Assembly (NCBI GenBank): GCA_963590435.1
Contig: CAVAPG010000005.1
Coordinates: 1 to 29,629, forward strand
Reading direction: 5' to 3'
Source: F23-B02 sp963590435
GTDB taxonomy: Bacteria; Bacillota; Clostridia; Oscillospirales; Oscillospiraceae
Length of the DNA: 29,629 nucleotides
In this document: piece after piece, positions 23,541-29,629 of the stretch
How positions within the stretch are numbered: position 1 is the first letter of the stretch
Layout: each line of letters opens with the position of its first letter
Made by a program: the position numbers and the translations under genes
The notes under the pieces: generated by a model
The model's input: only the letters and a program-made list of their open reading frames with translations
Database searches by the model: none
What the model was told of the DNA's origin: nothing

Positions 23541-23987
23541 TTATCTTGCCTTTTTGAAGAAATCCTTAAGCAGCTTAGCGGATTCCTCGGCGCGCACAAG
23601 GCCGTAGATTGCCGGCTTATGACCGTATCTTTCCTCAAAAAGGTTGATGACGCTGCCGCAGGAGCCCGTGTTTTCGTCCTTCGCGCCGTAGACGACCGTG
23701 GAGATGCGCGAGTTTATTATCCCACCGGCACACATGGGGCAGGGTTCAAGCGTAACATAGATAGTGCAGCCGTTGAGTCTCCAGTCTCCGATTGCTCGGC
23801 ATGCCGAGCGTATAGCCTCCATCTCGGCGTGCTCGGTTGCGTCATGCCTTGCCTCACGCCTGTTGCGTCCCGTCGCTATAATATTCCCCTCCGCATCGGC
23901 TATCACGCAGCCGACGGGTATCTCTCCGTCAGCGAAGGCTTCGCGTGCAAGGTCGAGCGCCATGTTCATATATTCTTCTCTGTCCAT
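23541..23987 (-). CDS. tadA: tRNA-specific adenosine deaminase (TadA)
   Basis: TadA converts adenosine 34 of tRNA-Arg(ACG) to inosine. The 148-residue zinc deaminase has HAE at 53-55 (zinc ligand and catalytic Glu) and PCPMC at 82-86 (two zinc cysteines), in the contexts TEHAEMEAI and LEPCPMCAGGI that distinguish TadA from cytidine deaminases. The ATG at 23987 has GGAG seven bases upstream and lies 22 bases inside the end of the LysR gene, so it is co-transcribed with it. There is no strong terminator after its stop before the argC promoter. Confidence 0.95.
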   Translation of the reverse strand: MDREEYMNMALDLAREAFADGEIPVGCVIADAEGNIIATGRNRREARHDATEHAEMEAIRSACRAIGDWRLNGCTIYVTLEPCPMCAGGIINSRISTVVYGAKDENTGSCGSVINLFEERYGHKPAIYGLVRAEESAKLLKDFFKKAR

Positions 23988-24892
23988 TGTCTGTCTCCTA
24001 TCGTTTCCGATGCTATGCGCATGAACTCGGATATAATCGTCCATTGATACGGGCGGCTTCTGTAGCCGAAATTTATCATATATCTGTCATCAGACGAAAA
24101 AGAAAAAATTCTAACACCCTCAAGCTGGCGCTCGGTCAGTGCCATTGTTATCATATGCCGCGGGCAGAAGCATATTCCGATCCCGTCTGCTGCCATTGCG
24201 AGGAGGGTTTCGGCATTGTCCGACTGTGCCCTCATCTGCGGCTGGAAGCCTGCCGATTTTATAAGTCTTCTGCTTATTCTGCCGACAATATCTTCAGGAT
24301 TTCCCATGACGAAAGGGCTGTGCTCAAACAGCAGCAGCTGCTCGGCATCCAGTCTGTCATCGATGCCATCGGGACACATGCTTCGCGGCGCGAGCATGAC
24401 AACCTGTTCGGTGTAGAAATCCCGCAGGACTATTCCCTGCTCCGGCTCATTGAAGTTTGCAACTGCAAGGTCAATTTCGCCCTTATGGAGCTTGCGAAGC
24501 AATGCATCGTTCACATCCTCGTCAAGCCTTACGCAAATGTTGGGGTATTCGCGGCCGAATGCCGATATGACAGACGGCATTATAGATCTTCCTCGTGTAT
24601 ATGAAATGCCGACGCGCAATACGCCGCGCTGATTGCCCGTTATGTCGCAAAATTCGGTCTGCATGGACTGATACGCCCTGTGAAATTCTTTGGCATATCG
24701 TAAAAAGACTTCCCCTTCGTATGTAAGTTCCAGAGGGTTTCGCCGTATGATAAGCCTGCATCCGAGCTCCCGCTCTACAGCCTGAATATGCGCGCTGAGC
24801 GTCTGCTGAGTTATGTGCAGTTCTTCGGCTGCCTTTGTTATGCTCCTTTTCGCCGCGACCGTGACGAAATACTCCATTGTAAGAAAGTTCAT
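23966..24892 (-). CDS. LysR family transcriptional regulator
   Basis: A 308-residue LysR-type regulator. The N-terminal winged HTH (about 1-60) contains YFVTVAAKRSITKAAEELH and ITQQTLSAHIQAVERELG, the classic family signature. The rest is a periplasmic-binding-protein-like effector domain (about 88-300, starting GVLRVGISYTRGR). The ATG at 24892 has AAGGCGG four bases upstream. It overlaps tadA downstream and is divergent from an NhaC-type antiporter. The two promoters share their -35 region with a 14-bp dyad on it, so the antiporter gene is the likely target. The effector cannot be inferred. Confidence 0.94.
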   Translation of the reverse strand: MNFLTMEYFVTVAAKRSITKAAEELHITQQTLSAHIQAVERELGCRLIIRRNPLELTYEGEVFLRYAKEFHRAYQSMQTEFCDITGNQRGVLRVGISYTRGRSIMPSVISAFGREYPNICVRLDEDVNDALLRKLHKGEIDLAVANFNEPEQGIVLRDFYTEQVVMLAPRSMCPDGIDDRLDAEQLLLFEHSPFVMGNPEDIVGRISRRLIKSAGFQPQMRAQSDNAETLLAMAADGIGICFCPRHMITMALTERQLEGVRIFSFSSDDRYMINFGYRSRPYQWTIISEFMRIASETIGDRQWTEKNI

Positions 24893-24920
24893 ATTTCCGC
24901 CTTCACAGTTTTTTTGCTGT

Positions 24921-24949
24921 ATTATACTCTGAAATAATCAGTTTTACAA
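24921..24949 (-). promoter_or_regulatory. Promoter of the LysR-tadA operon
   Basis: On the minus strand, TTGTAA (24949-24944), 17 bases and TATAAT (24926-24921) lie about 28 bases before the ATG at 24892. The -35 box overlaps that of the divergent promoter by five bases. Confidence 0.6.
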
Positions 24950-24952
24950 CTG
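24939..24952. promoter_or_regulatory. Candidate LysR-type operator dyad
   Basis: CAGTT-TTAC-AACTG is a perfect 5-bp inverted repeat centred on the overlapping -35 boxes. ATAAT on the left and GTTAT on the right extend it imperfectly. Confidence 0.5.
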
Positions 24953-24971
24953 TTATATGCAGTGCTATTAT
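24943..24971 (+). promoter_or_regulatory. Promoter of the NhaC-type antiporter gene
   Basis: TTTACA (24943-24948), 17 bases and TATTAT (24966-24971) lie 20 bases before the chosen ATG at 24992. This argues against the in-frame GTG at 24962. Confidence 0.65.
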
Positions 24972-24991
24972 CAATCACCGAGGTGGTAGAA

Positions 24992-26320
24992 ATGCATCTT
25001 GCCGTATTCGGTTTGTTCGCGGCCGCACTTATAGTCTGCGTTATATTTAATTTATCTATTATATACGCCCTTCTGGCAGGGCTTTTGATATTTTCACTTT
25101 GCGCATATAAAATGGGGCATAACGCAAAGGACATATTTTCAATGATGGCACGCGGTGTCAAAACAGCCAAGAGCGTAATACTGAGTCTTGTTCTGATTGG
25201 GCTGCTCACTGCTCTTTGGCGTGCGGCCGGAACAATTCCTGCGATTATATGCTACTGCTCATCGCTTATCCACCCGAAAACCGTTGTTATTATGAGCTTT
25301 TTGCTCAACTGCGCGGTTTCAATGCTCATGGGAACCGCCTTCGGCACCTCGGCAACAATGGGCGTTATAAGCATGACCATGGGCATATCAATGGGTGCAG
25401 ACCCCGTTCTGCTGGGCGGCGCGATAATTTCCGGCGCATATTTCGGCGACAGAGCCTCTCCCATGTCAACGAGTGCACTGCTTGTCAGCGAGCTTACAGA
25501 GACAAATGTTTTTTCCAACATCCGCTGCATGCTTCGGCGCAGTCTTCTGCCGATGATTATCTGCTGTGCCGTCTATTCGCTGGCAGGCATTTTTCTGCAT
25601 GACGGAAGCGCCTCTCCGGAATTTGAATCCATCTTCACCCGTGAGCTGCAGATCAGTCCCCTCTGCCTGATTCCGGCCGTTCTGGTCATCATCATGTCCT
25701 TTCTCAAAATACGCGTCCAAATAACCATGACGGTGAGCATAATATCCGCTGCCATACTCTGCCTGACACTTCAGGGAACCGGCGCATCTAACCTGCTGTC
25801 GGACATCATATACGGCTTCCGCGCCGGCGATGCCGAGCTTGCATCGCTGCTTGACGGCGGCGGAATAGTCTCAATGCTAAAAAACATCGCAATAATAATC
25901 ATATCCTCCACCTACGCCGGCATTTTCAGCGCAACCGGACTTCTTGACGGAATTAAAACGCATATAAATAATTTTGCCGATCGCCGGGGATCGTATTGTG
26001 CGGTTCTTCTCAGTTCGGTTCTGACCTCGATCATAAGCTGCAACCAAACCCTTGCAATCATGCTGACGTATCAGTTGTGCCGCGATGCGGCGTCTGACAG
26101 GCAGCAGCTTGCACTCGGCATAGAGGACACCGCAGTGCTCATCGCGCCTCTAATTCCCTGGTCTATTGCTTTTTCTGTACCCATTGCCGCCATAGGTGCG
26201 CCCGACAGCGCCATGGTTGCAGCTTGCTTCTTGTATCTTGTGCCGCTTCACGCACTGCTCAAGTCCGTTGGCGGCAGGCGCGGACTTCACTTACGCAAAA
26301 AGCATCTCTCCGCTCATTGA
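24992..26320 (+). CDS. NhaC family Na+/H+ antiporter-type transporter
   Basis: A 442-residue polytopic inner-membrane protein of the NhaC type. NhaC landmarks are GTAFGTSATMGVISMTMG (about 114-131) and SGAYFGDRASPMSTSALL (about 147-164), plus SCNQTLAIMLTYQL and IEDTAVLIAPLIPWSIA in the C-terminal half. Relatives exchange Na+ for H+, or malate/lactate-type anions coupled to Na+ and H+, so the substrate is open. GAGGTGG lies five bases before the ATG at 24992. It is single, divergent from the LysR gene and terminated at 26334-26359. LysR control hints at a metabolite-linked rather than purely pH-linked role (inference). Confidence 0.9.
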   Translation: MHLAVFGLFAAALIVCVIFNLSIIYALLAGLLIFSLCAYKMGHNAKDIFSMMARGVKTAKSVILSLVLIGLLTALWRAAGTIPAIICYCSSLIHPKTVVIMSFLLNCAVSMLMGTAFGTSATMGVISMTMGISMGADPVLLGGAIISGAYFGDRASPMSTSALLVSELTETNVFSNIRCMLRRSLLPMIICCAVYSLAGIFLHDGSASPEFESIFTRELQISPLCLIPAVLVIIMSFLKIRVQITMTVSIISAAILCLTLQGTGASNLLSDIIYGFRAGDAELASLLDGGGIVSMLKNIAIIIISSTYAGIFSATGLLDGIKTHINNFADRRGSYCAVLLSSVLTSIISCNQTLAIMLTYQLCRDAASDRQQLALGIEDTAVLIAPLIPWSIAFSVPIAAIGAPDSAMVAACFLYLVPLHALLKSVGGRRGLHLRKKHLSAH

Positions 26321-26333
26321 TGAGTTGATAAAA

Positions 26334-26359
26334 GGCACAGGTTCCGTCGAACCTGTGCC
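26334..26359. terminator. Bidirectional intrinsic terminator
   Basis: An 11-bp stem, GGCACAGGTTC (26334-26344) with GAACCTGTGCC (26349-26359), and a four-base loop. CTTTTC follows on the plus strand and TTTTATC on the minus strand. It serves the antiporter and lepA. Confidence 0.88.
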
Positions 26360-26394
26360 CTTTTCATAGTTATATTGTTATATTTTCATTATTT

Positions 26395-28200
26395 TCATTC
26401 GTCAAGCTTGAGGACGGCGAGGAATGCTTCAGTCGGTATCTGAACCGTGCCGAGCTGGCGCATTTTCTTTTTGCCTTCTTTTTGCTTTTCAAGCAGCTTT
26501 TTCTTTCGCGTAATGTCGCCGCCGTAGCACTTGGCAAGGACATCCTTGCGCATTGCCTTTACTGTCTCGCGGGCAATAATCTTGCCGCCGATTGCCGCCT
26601 GAATGGGCACCTCGAACAGCTGACGCGGAATATTGTCCTTAAGCTTTTCGCAGAGCTTACGCGCACGCGGATACGCCTTGTCCTTATGCGCAATGAAGCT
26701 GAGTGCATCAACCTGGTCGCCGTTAAGGAGCATATCGACTTTTACAAGCTCTGAGGGTTTATATTCGCTCAGCTCGTAGTCCAGCGATGCATAGCCCTTC
26801 GTGCGAGCCTTGAGCGTATCGAAAAAGTCATAGATTATCTCGTTGAGAGGCATCTCATAGTGCAGCTCGACAAGATGGGAGTCAAGATACTGCATGTCCT
26901 TATATTCGCCGCGTCTGTCCTGGCACAGCGGCATTATATTACCGACAAAATCATTCGGCGTTATAATCGAAACCTTTACATATGGCTCCTCGGAATGCTC
27001 AATTATCCCGGCATCGGGATAGTTGTGAGGATTATCCACCATGACAACGCCGCCGTCGGTCTTTACGACCTTATATATAACGCTCGGCAATGTTGTAACA
27101 AGATCAAGGTCAAACTCGCGTTCAAGGCGTTCCTGAATGACTTCCATGTGCAGCATACCCAAGAATCCGCATCGGAAACCGAAGCCGAGGGCCGCTGAGC
27201 TTTCCGGTTCGAAGGAAAGCGACGCATCATTAAGCTGCAGTTTTTCAAGCGCATCTCGAAGGTCGGGATATTTACTGCCGTCCTCCGTGTATATTCCGCA
27301 ATAGACCATTGCACGCGCGGGACGGTAGCCGGGCAGAGCCTCGGCGCATGGATTTGACGCAGTTGTTACCGTATCGCCAACCTGTGTATCGGCGACATTT
27401 TTTATCGAAGCCGTGAAATATCCGACATCGCCTGCCGTAAGCTCCGCACAGGGTTCGAGTCCAATCGGACGCATATGTCCGACCTCGAGGACTGTGTATT
27501 TTGCACCGGTTGAGTGCAAAAGAATCTCCGTTCCCTTTGCAATGCGGCCGTCTGTTATTCGCATAAATACAATAACGCCGCGATAGCTGTCATACTGACT
27601 GTCAAATATCAGAGCCTTAAGTGGTGCGTTCACATCACCCTTCGGTGCCGGAACATTGGCGACTATATCATCGAGCACGGACTTTATGTTTATGCCGTTC
27701 TTCGCGCTTATCTCGGGTGCATCCATTGCCGGTATGCCGATAATATCCTCAATTTCCTGCTTTACACGCTGAGGATCAGCGGCAGGAAGGTCTATCTTGT
27801 TTATAACAGGCAGTATCTCAAGGTCGGCATCCAGCGCAAGATAAGTGTTTGCAAGCGTCTGTGCTTCAACGCCCTGTGAAGCGTCTACAACCAGCACCGC
27901 GCCTTCGCAGGCGGCAAGTGAGCGGCTGACCTCGTAGTTGAAGTCAACATGCCCCGGAGTGTCGATAAGGTTGAGCACATAGGTTTCGCCGTCGTCTGCT
28001 TTGTAATTAAGCCCGACAGCGCGTGCTTTTATGGTAATTCCGCGTTCGCGTTCAAGGTCCATATTGTCGAGGATCTGATCCTCCATTATGCGTTCCTCAA
28101 CAGCACCGCACATTTCGATAAGTCTGTCGGAAAGAGTGCTCTTGCCGTGATCTATATGGGCAATTATCGAGAAATTCCTTATGTGATCCTGAGGTATCAT
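26395..28200 (-). CDS. lepA: Elongation factor 4 (LepA) GTPase
   Basis: This ribosome-associated GTPase, related to EF-G, acts on stalled or back-translocated ribosomes and in subunit biogenesis. The 601 residues match the family (about 600). G1 is AHIDHGKST (about 14-22), G2 ERGITIKA, G3 DTPGHVDF and G4 NKIDLP. The LepA-specific C-terminus contains YGGDITRKKKLLEKQKEGKKK. The ATG at 28200 has GGAGG seven bases upstream and overlaps the stop of the XRE regulator gene by four bases, so translation is coupled. It shares a terminator with the antiporter. Confidence 0.98.
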   Translation of the reverse strand: MIPQDHIRNFSIIAHIDHGKSTLSDRLIEMCGAVEERIMEDQILDNMDLERERGITIKARAVGLNYKADDGETYVLNLIDTPGHVDFNYEVSRSLAACEGAVLVVDASQGVEAQTLANTYLALDADLEILPVINKIDLPAADPQRVKQEIEDIIGIPAMDAPEISAKNGINIKSVLDDIVANVPAPKGDVNAPLKALIFDSQYDSYRGVIVFMRITDGRIAKGTEILLHSTGAKYTVLEVGHMRPIGLEPCAELTAGDVGYFTASIKNVADTQVGDTVTTASNPCAEALPGYRPARAMVYCGIYTEDGSKYPDLRDALEKLQLNDASLSFEPESSAALGFGFRCGFLGMLHMEVIQERLEREFDLDLVTTLPSVIYKVVKTDGGVVMVDNPHNYPDAGIIEHSEEPYVKVSIITPNDFVGNIMPLCQDRRGEYKDMQYLDSHLVELHYEMPLNEIIYDFFDTLKARTKGYASLDYELSEYKPSELVKVDMLLNGDQVDALSFIAHKDKAYPRARKLCEKLKDNIPRQLFEVPIQAAIGGKIIARETVKAMRKDVLAKCYGGDITRKKKLLEKQKEGKKKMRQLGTVQIPTEAFLAVLKLDE

Positions 28201-28517
28201 GTCAGTTCCTCCAGAGCAGCCTCCGTTTTGTTGGCCAGAATGCGCATCTGAGCTACAAATGCGCGCGCGACATCCGCACCTCTGTCGTTTCCGTCGGGGC
28301 TGTGCGAACGTCCCAATATGTAATCGGCTGTGACATTATAATAATCGCACACCTTGCAGACGAAATTGAGTCCGGGCTCGCGTGCGCCGTTTTCATAATG
28401 GCTCAAAAGTGCCTGACTGATGCCGAGATCCGCCGCCGCCTGGCGCTGGCTCAGTCCTGCCGAGTGGCGCAAATCAGACAAAGTCTGCGAAAAGCTTTTT
28501 TTGCTGTATTCGTTCAT
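28197..28517 (-). CDS. XRE family helix-turn-helix regulator
   Basis: A 106-residue protein with an N-terminal Cro/C1-type HTH (about 9-64). It includes LRHSAGLSQRQAAADLGISQ and ALLSHYENGAREPGLNFVCK, and ends YYNVTADYILGRS as in many small XRE repressors. A Ser/Asp-rich linker and a C-terminal helix (about 80-106) may mediate dimerisation. The ATG at 28517 has AAGGG three bases and GGGAG further upstream. Its stop overlaps the lepA start (ATGA), so the two form an operon. A 13-bp palindrome on the promoter suggests autoregulation. Its wider targets are unknown. Confidence 0.92.
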   Translation of the reverse strand: MNEYSKKSFSQTLSDLRHSAGLSQRQAAADLGISQALLSHYENGAREPGLNFVCKVCDYYNVTADYILGRSHSPDGNDRGADVARAFVAQMRILANKTEAALEELT

Positions 28518-28550
28518 TTTCCCTTTTCTCTCCCAGAAATGATTACAGTC

Positions 28551-28563
28551 TGTATATTATACA
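28551..28563. promoter_or_regulatory. Candidate XRE operator palindrome
   Basis: TGTATA-T-TATACA is a perfect 13-bp odd palindrome lying over the -10 box (28556-28561) of the XRE-lepA promoter. Confidence 0.45.
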
Positions 28564-28584
28564 TAGCCAATTGCGGTTTGTAAA
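28556..28584 (-). promoter_or_regulatory. SigA-type promoter of the XRE-lepA operon
   Basis: On the minus strand, TTTACA (28584-28579), 17 bases and TATAAT (28561-28556) lie 38 bases upstream of the ATG at 28517. Confidence 0.75.
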
Positions 28585-28603
28585 TAGAAATACGGTTAAA
28601 GAC

Positions 28604-28632
28604 TTGAAAAATTTTCGCGGTAGTGATAAAGT
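28604..28632 (+). promoter_or_regulatory. Probable promoter of pta
   Basis: TTGAAA (28604-28609), 17 bases and TAAAGT (28627-28632) lie 52 bases before the ATG at 28685. The leader holds a T7 run and a CGGC-A6-GCCG hairpin (28651-28664). Confidence 0.55.
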
Positions 28633-28684
28633 AATATCCGGAATTTTTTTCGGCAAAAAAGCCGCATTAACGGAGGAAACTAAT

Positions 28685-29629
28685 ATGTTTGAAAATCTTA
28701 TTGAAGTTCTCAAAAACGATCACAGAAAAATAGTCTACACCGAGGGCAGCGACGCACGTATTCTTGAGTCGGCAGCTCGTCTTAAAAAGGACGGCTTCCT
28801 GACCCCGATTCTCGTCGGCAATGTCGATGAAGTCAAGGCAGCAGCTGCAAAAGGCGGCTTCGATATCGAGGGTCTCGAAATTCTCGATCCGGCAACCTAT
28901 GATGGCATGGACGCAATGGTCGATGAGATGGTCGCACTGCGCAAGGGCAAGATGAGCGCTGAGGACTGCCGCGCTGCTCTTTCCAAGGGCAACTACTTCG
29001 GCACGATGCTCGTAAAGATGGGCGTTGCCGACTGCCTGCTCGGCGGCGCAACCTACTCCACTGCCGACACTGTCCGTCCGGCGCTGCAGCTTGTCAAGAC
29101 CAAGAAGGGCGCACACCTCGTGTCCTCCTGCTTTATTATGATCCGCGGCGATGAAACCCTCGCAATGGGCGACTGCGCAATCAATATAGATTATCAGGAT
29201 ACCGTTGACAAGGAAGGTAATGTTACCTTCACCGCGGCACAGAAGCTCGCAGAAGTTGCAATTGCAACCGCAGAGACCGCAAAGGTCTTCGGCATTGACC
29301 CGAAAGTCGCAATGCTGTCTTACTCCACCAAGGGCAGCGGCAAGGGCGTAAACGTTGACCTCGTACGCAACGCAACCGAAGAGGCAAAGAAGCTTGCTCC
29401 CGAGCTCAAGCTCGATGGCGAGATGCAGTTTGATGCAGCCGTCTCTCCTGTTGTCGGCCAGCTCAAGTTCCCCGGCTCACCTGTTGCAGGCTATGCCAAC
29501 ACCTTCATCTTCCCCGAAATCCAGTCCGGCAACATCGGCTATAAGATTGCCGCACGTCTCGGCGGATTTGCAGCATACGGCCCCATTCTGCAGGGTCTGA
29601 ACGCACCCATCAATGACCTGAGCCGTGGC
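28685..29629 (+). CDS. pta: Phosphate acetyltransferase (partial, 3' end outside window)
   Basis: Pta converts acetyl-CoA and phosphate to acetyl phosphate, the first step of ATP-yielding acetate formation with acetate kinase. From the ATG, 315 codons are open to the window edge. The family is about 330 residues, so only some 15-20 residues are missing; the window stops inside the C-terminal motif NDLSRG. Other landmarks are IVYTEGSDARILESAARL (17-34), GADCLLGG-like VADCLLGGATYSTADTVRPAL and the phosphate/CoA region AMLSYSTKGSGKG. GGAGG lies eight bases before the ATG. Codon choice looks strongly biased (many GGC, AAG, ATC, CTC), as expected for a highly expressed catabolic gene. ackA probably follows (inference). 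Confidence 0.97.
   Translation, partial: MFENLIEVLKNDHRKIVYTEGSDARILESAARLKKDGFLTPILVGNVDEVKAAAAKGGFDIEGLEILDPATYDGMDAMVDEMVALRKGKMSAEDCRAALSKGNYFGTMLVKMGVADCLLGGATYSTADTVRPALQLVKTKKGAHLVSSCFIMIRGDETLAMGDCAINIDYQDTVDKEGNVTFTAAQKLAEVAIATAETAKVFGIDPKVAMLSYSTKGSGKGVNVDLVRNATEEAKKLAPELKLDGEMQFDAAVSPVVGQLKFPGSPVAGYANTFIFPEIQSGNIGYKIAARLGGFAAYGPILQGLNAPINDLSRG

Noticed and set aside
1..29629. CRISPR arrays, insertion sequences, integrases, tRNA/rRNA genes, toxin-antitoxin or defence cassettes
   Set aside because: No regularly spaced repeats, transposase or integrase frames, tRNA-like cloverleaf stretches or defence-type domains were seen on either strand.

Overview
The window looks like a stretch of chromosome from an anaerobic Firmicute, most likely a clostridial gut-type organism (inference). 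The clues are a type III glutamine synthetase, a guanine-class purine riboswitch, phosphotransacetylase, strong AGGAGG-type ribosome binding sites with occasional TTG starts, consensus SigA-type promoters, and intermediate G+C. I recognise 26 protein genes; two are cut by the window ends. I see no tRNA, rRNA, CRISPR array, insertion sequence or phage gene. Genes are densely packed, often overlapping by 4 to 20 bases, and most convergent gene pairs share a bidirectional terminator.

Layout. 1-885: AlaX-type alanyl-tRNA editing protein (minus, partial). 1091-1441: small membrane/coiled-coil protein. 1480-4770 (minus): type III glutamine synthetase followed by an AI-2E family permease. 4978-6862 (plus): flippase-like (LPG synthase TM) membrane protein overlapping phosphatidylserine decarboxylase. 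6962-9839 (minus): a two-gene redox operon with a flavin/Fe-S old-yellow-enzyme-type reductase and a short-chain dehydrogenase, divergent from a TetR regulator (10053-10652). 10712-15715 (minus): a nucleoside-type ABC importer (BMP lipoprotein, double ATPase, two permeases) behind a guanine-class riboswitch and terminator. 16045-16620 (minus): xanthine phosphoribosyltransferase. 16846-19076 (plus): GPH-type sugar symporter translationally coupled to a PIG-L deacetylase. 19165-23361 (minus): argC-argJ-argB-argD, the cyclic ornithine branch of arginine synthesis. 23541-24892 (minus): LysR regulator overlapping tadA, divergent from an NhaC-type antiporter (24992-26320). 26395-28517 (minus): XRE regulator coupled to lepA. 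28685-end: pta (partial).

How the parts work together. Purine salvage is the clearest functional cluster: the riboswitch-controlled importer brings in purine nucleosides or bases and Xpt converts xanthine (and guanine) to nucleotides. The arg operon makes ornithine with acetyl recycling by ArgJ, and ArgB carries the N-terminal helix typical of arginine-inhibited kinases. The regulatory DNA is unusually readable. Four divergent or autoregulated promoter regions carry dyad sequences placed on -10 or -35 boxes. The best is a pair of near-identical 21-bp sites covering the -10 boxes of both the TetR gene and the flavin-reductase operon, which makes that three-gene locus the best candidate here for a little-described local system. 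Most of the remaining content is ordinary housekeeping and transport.
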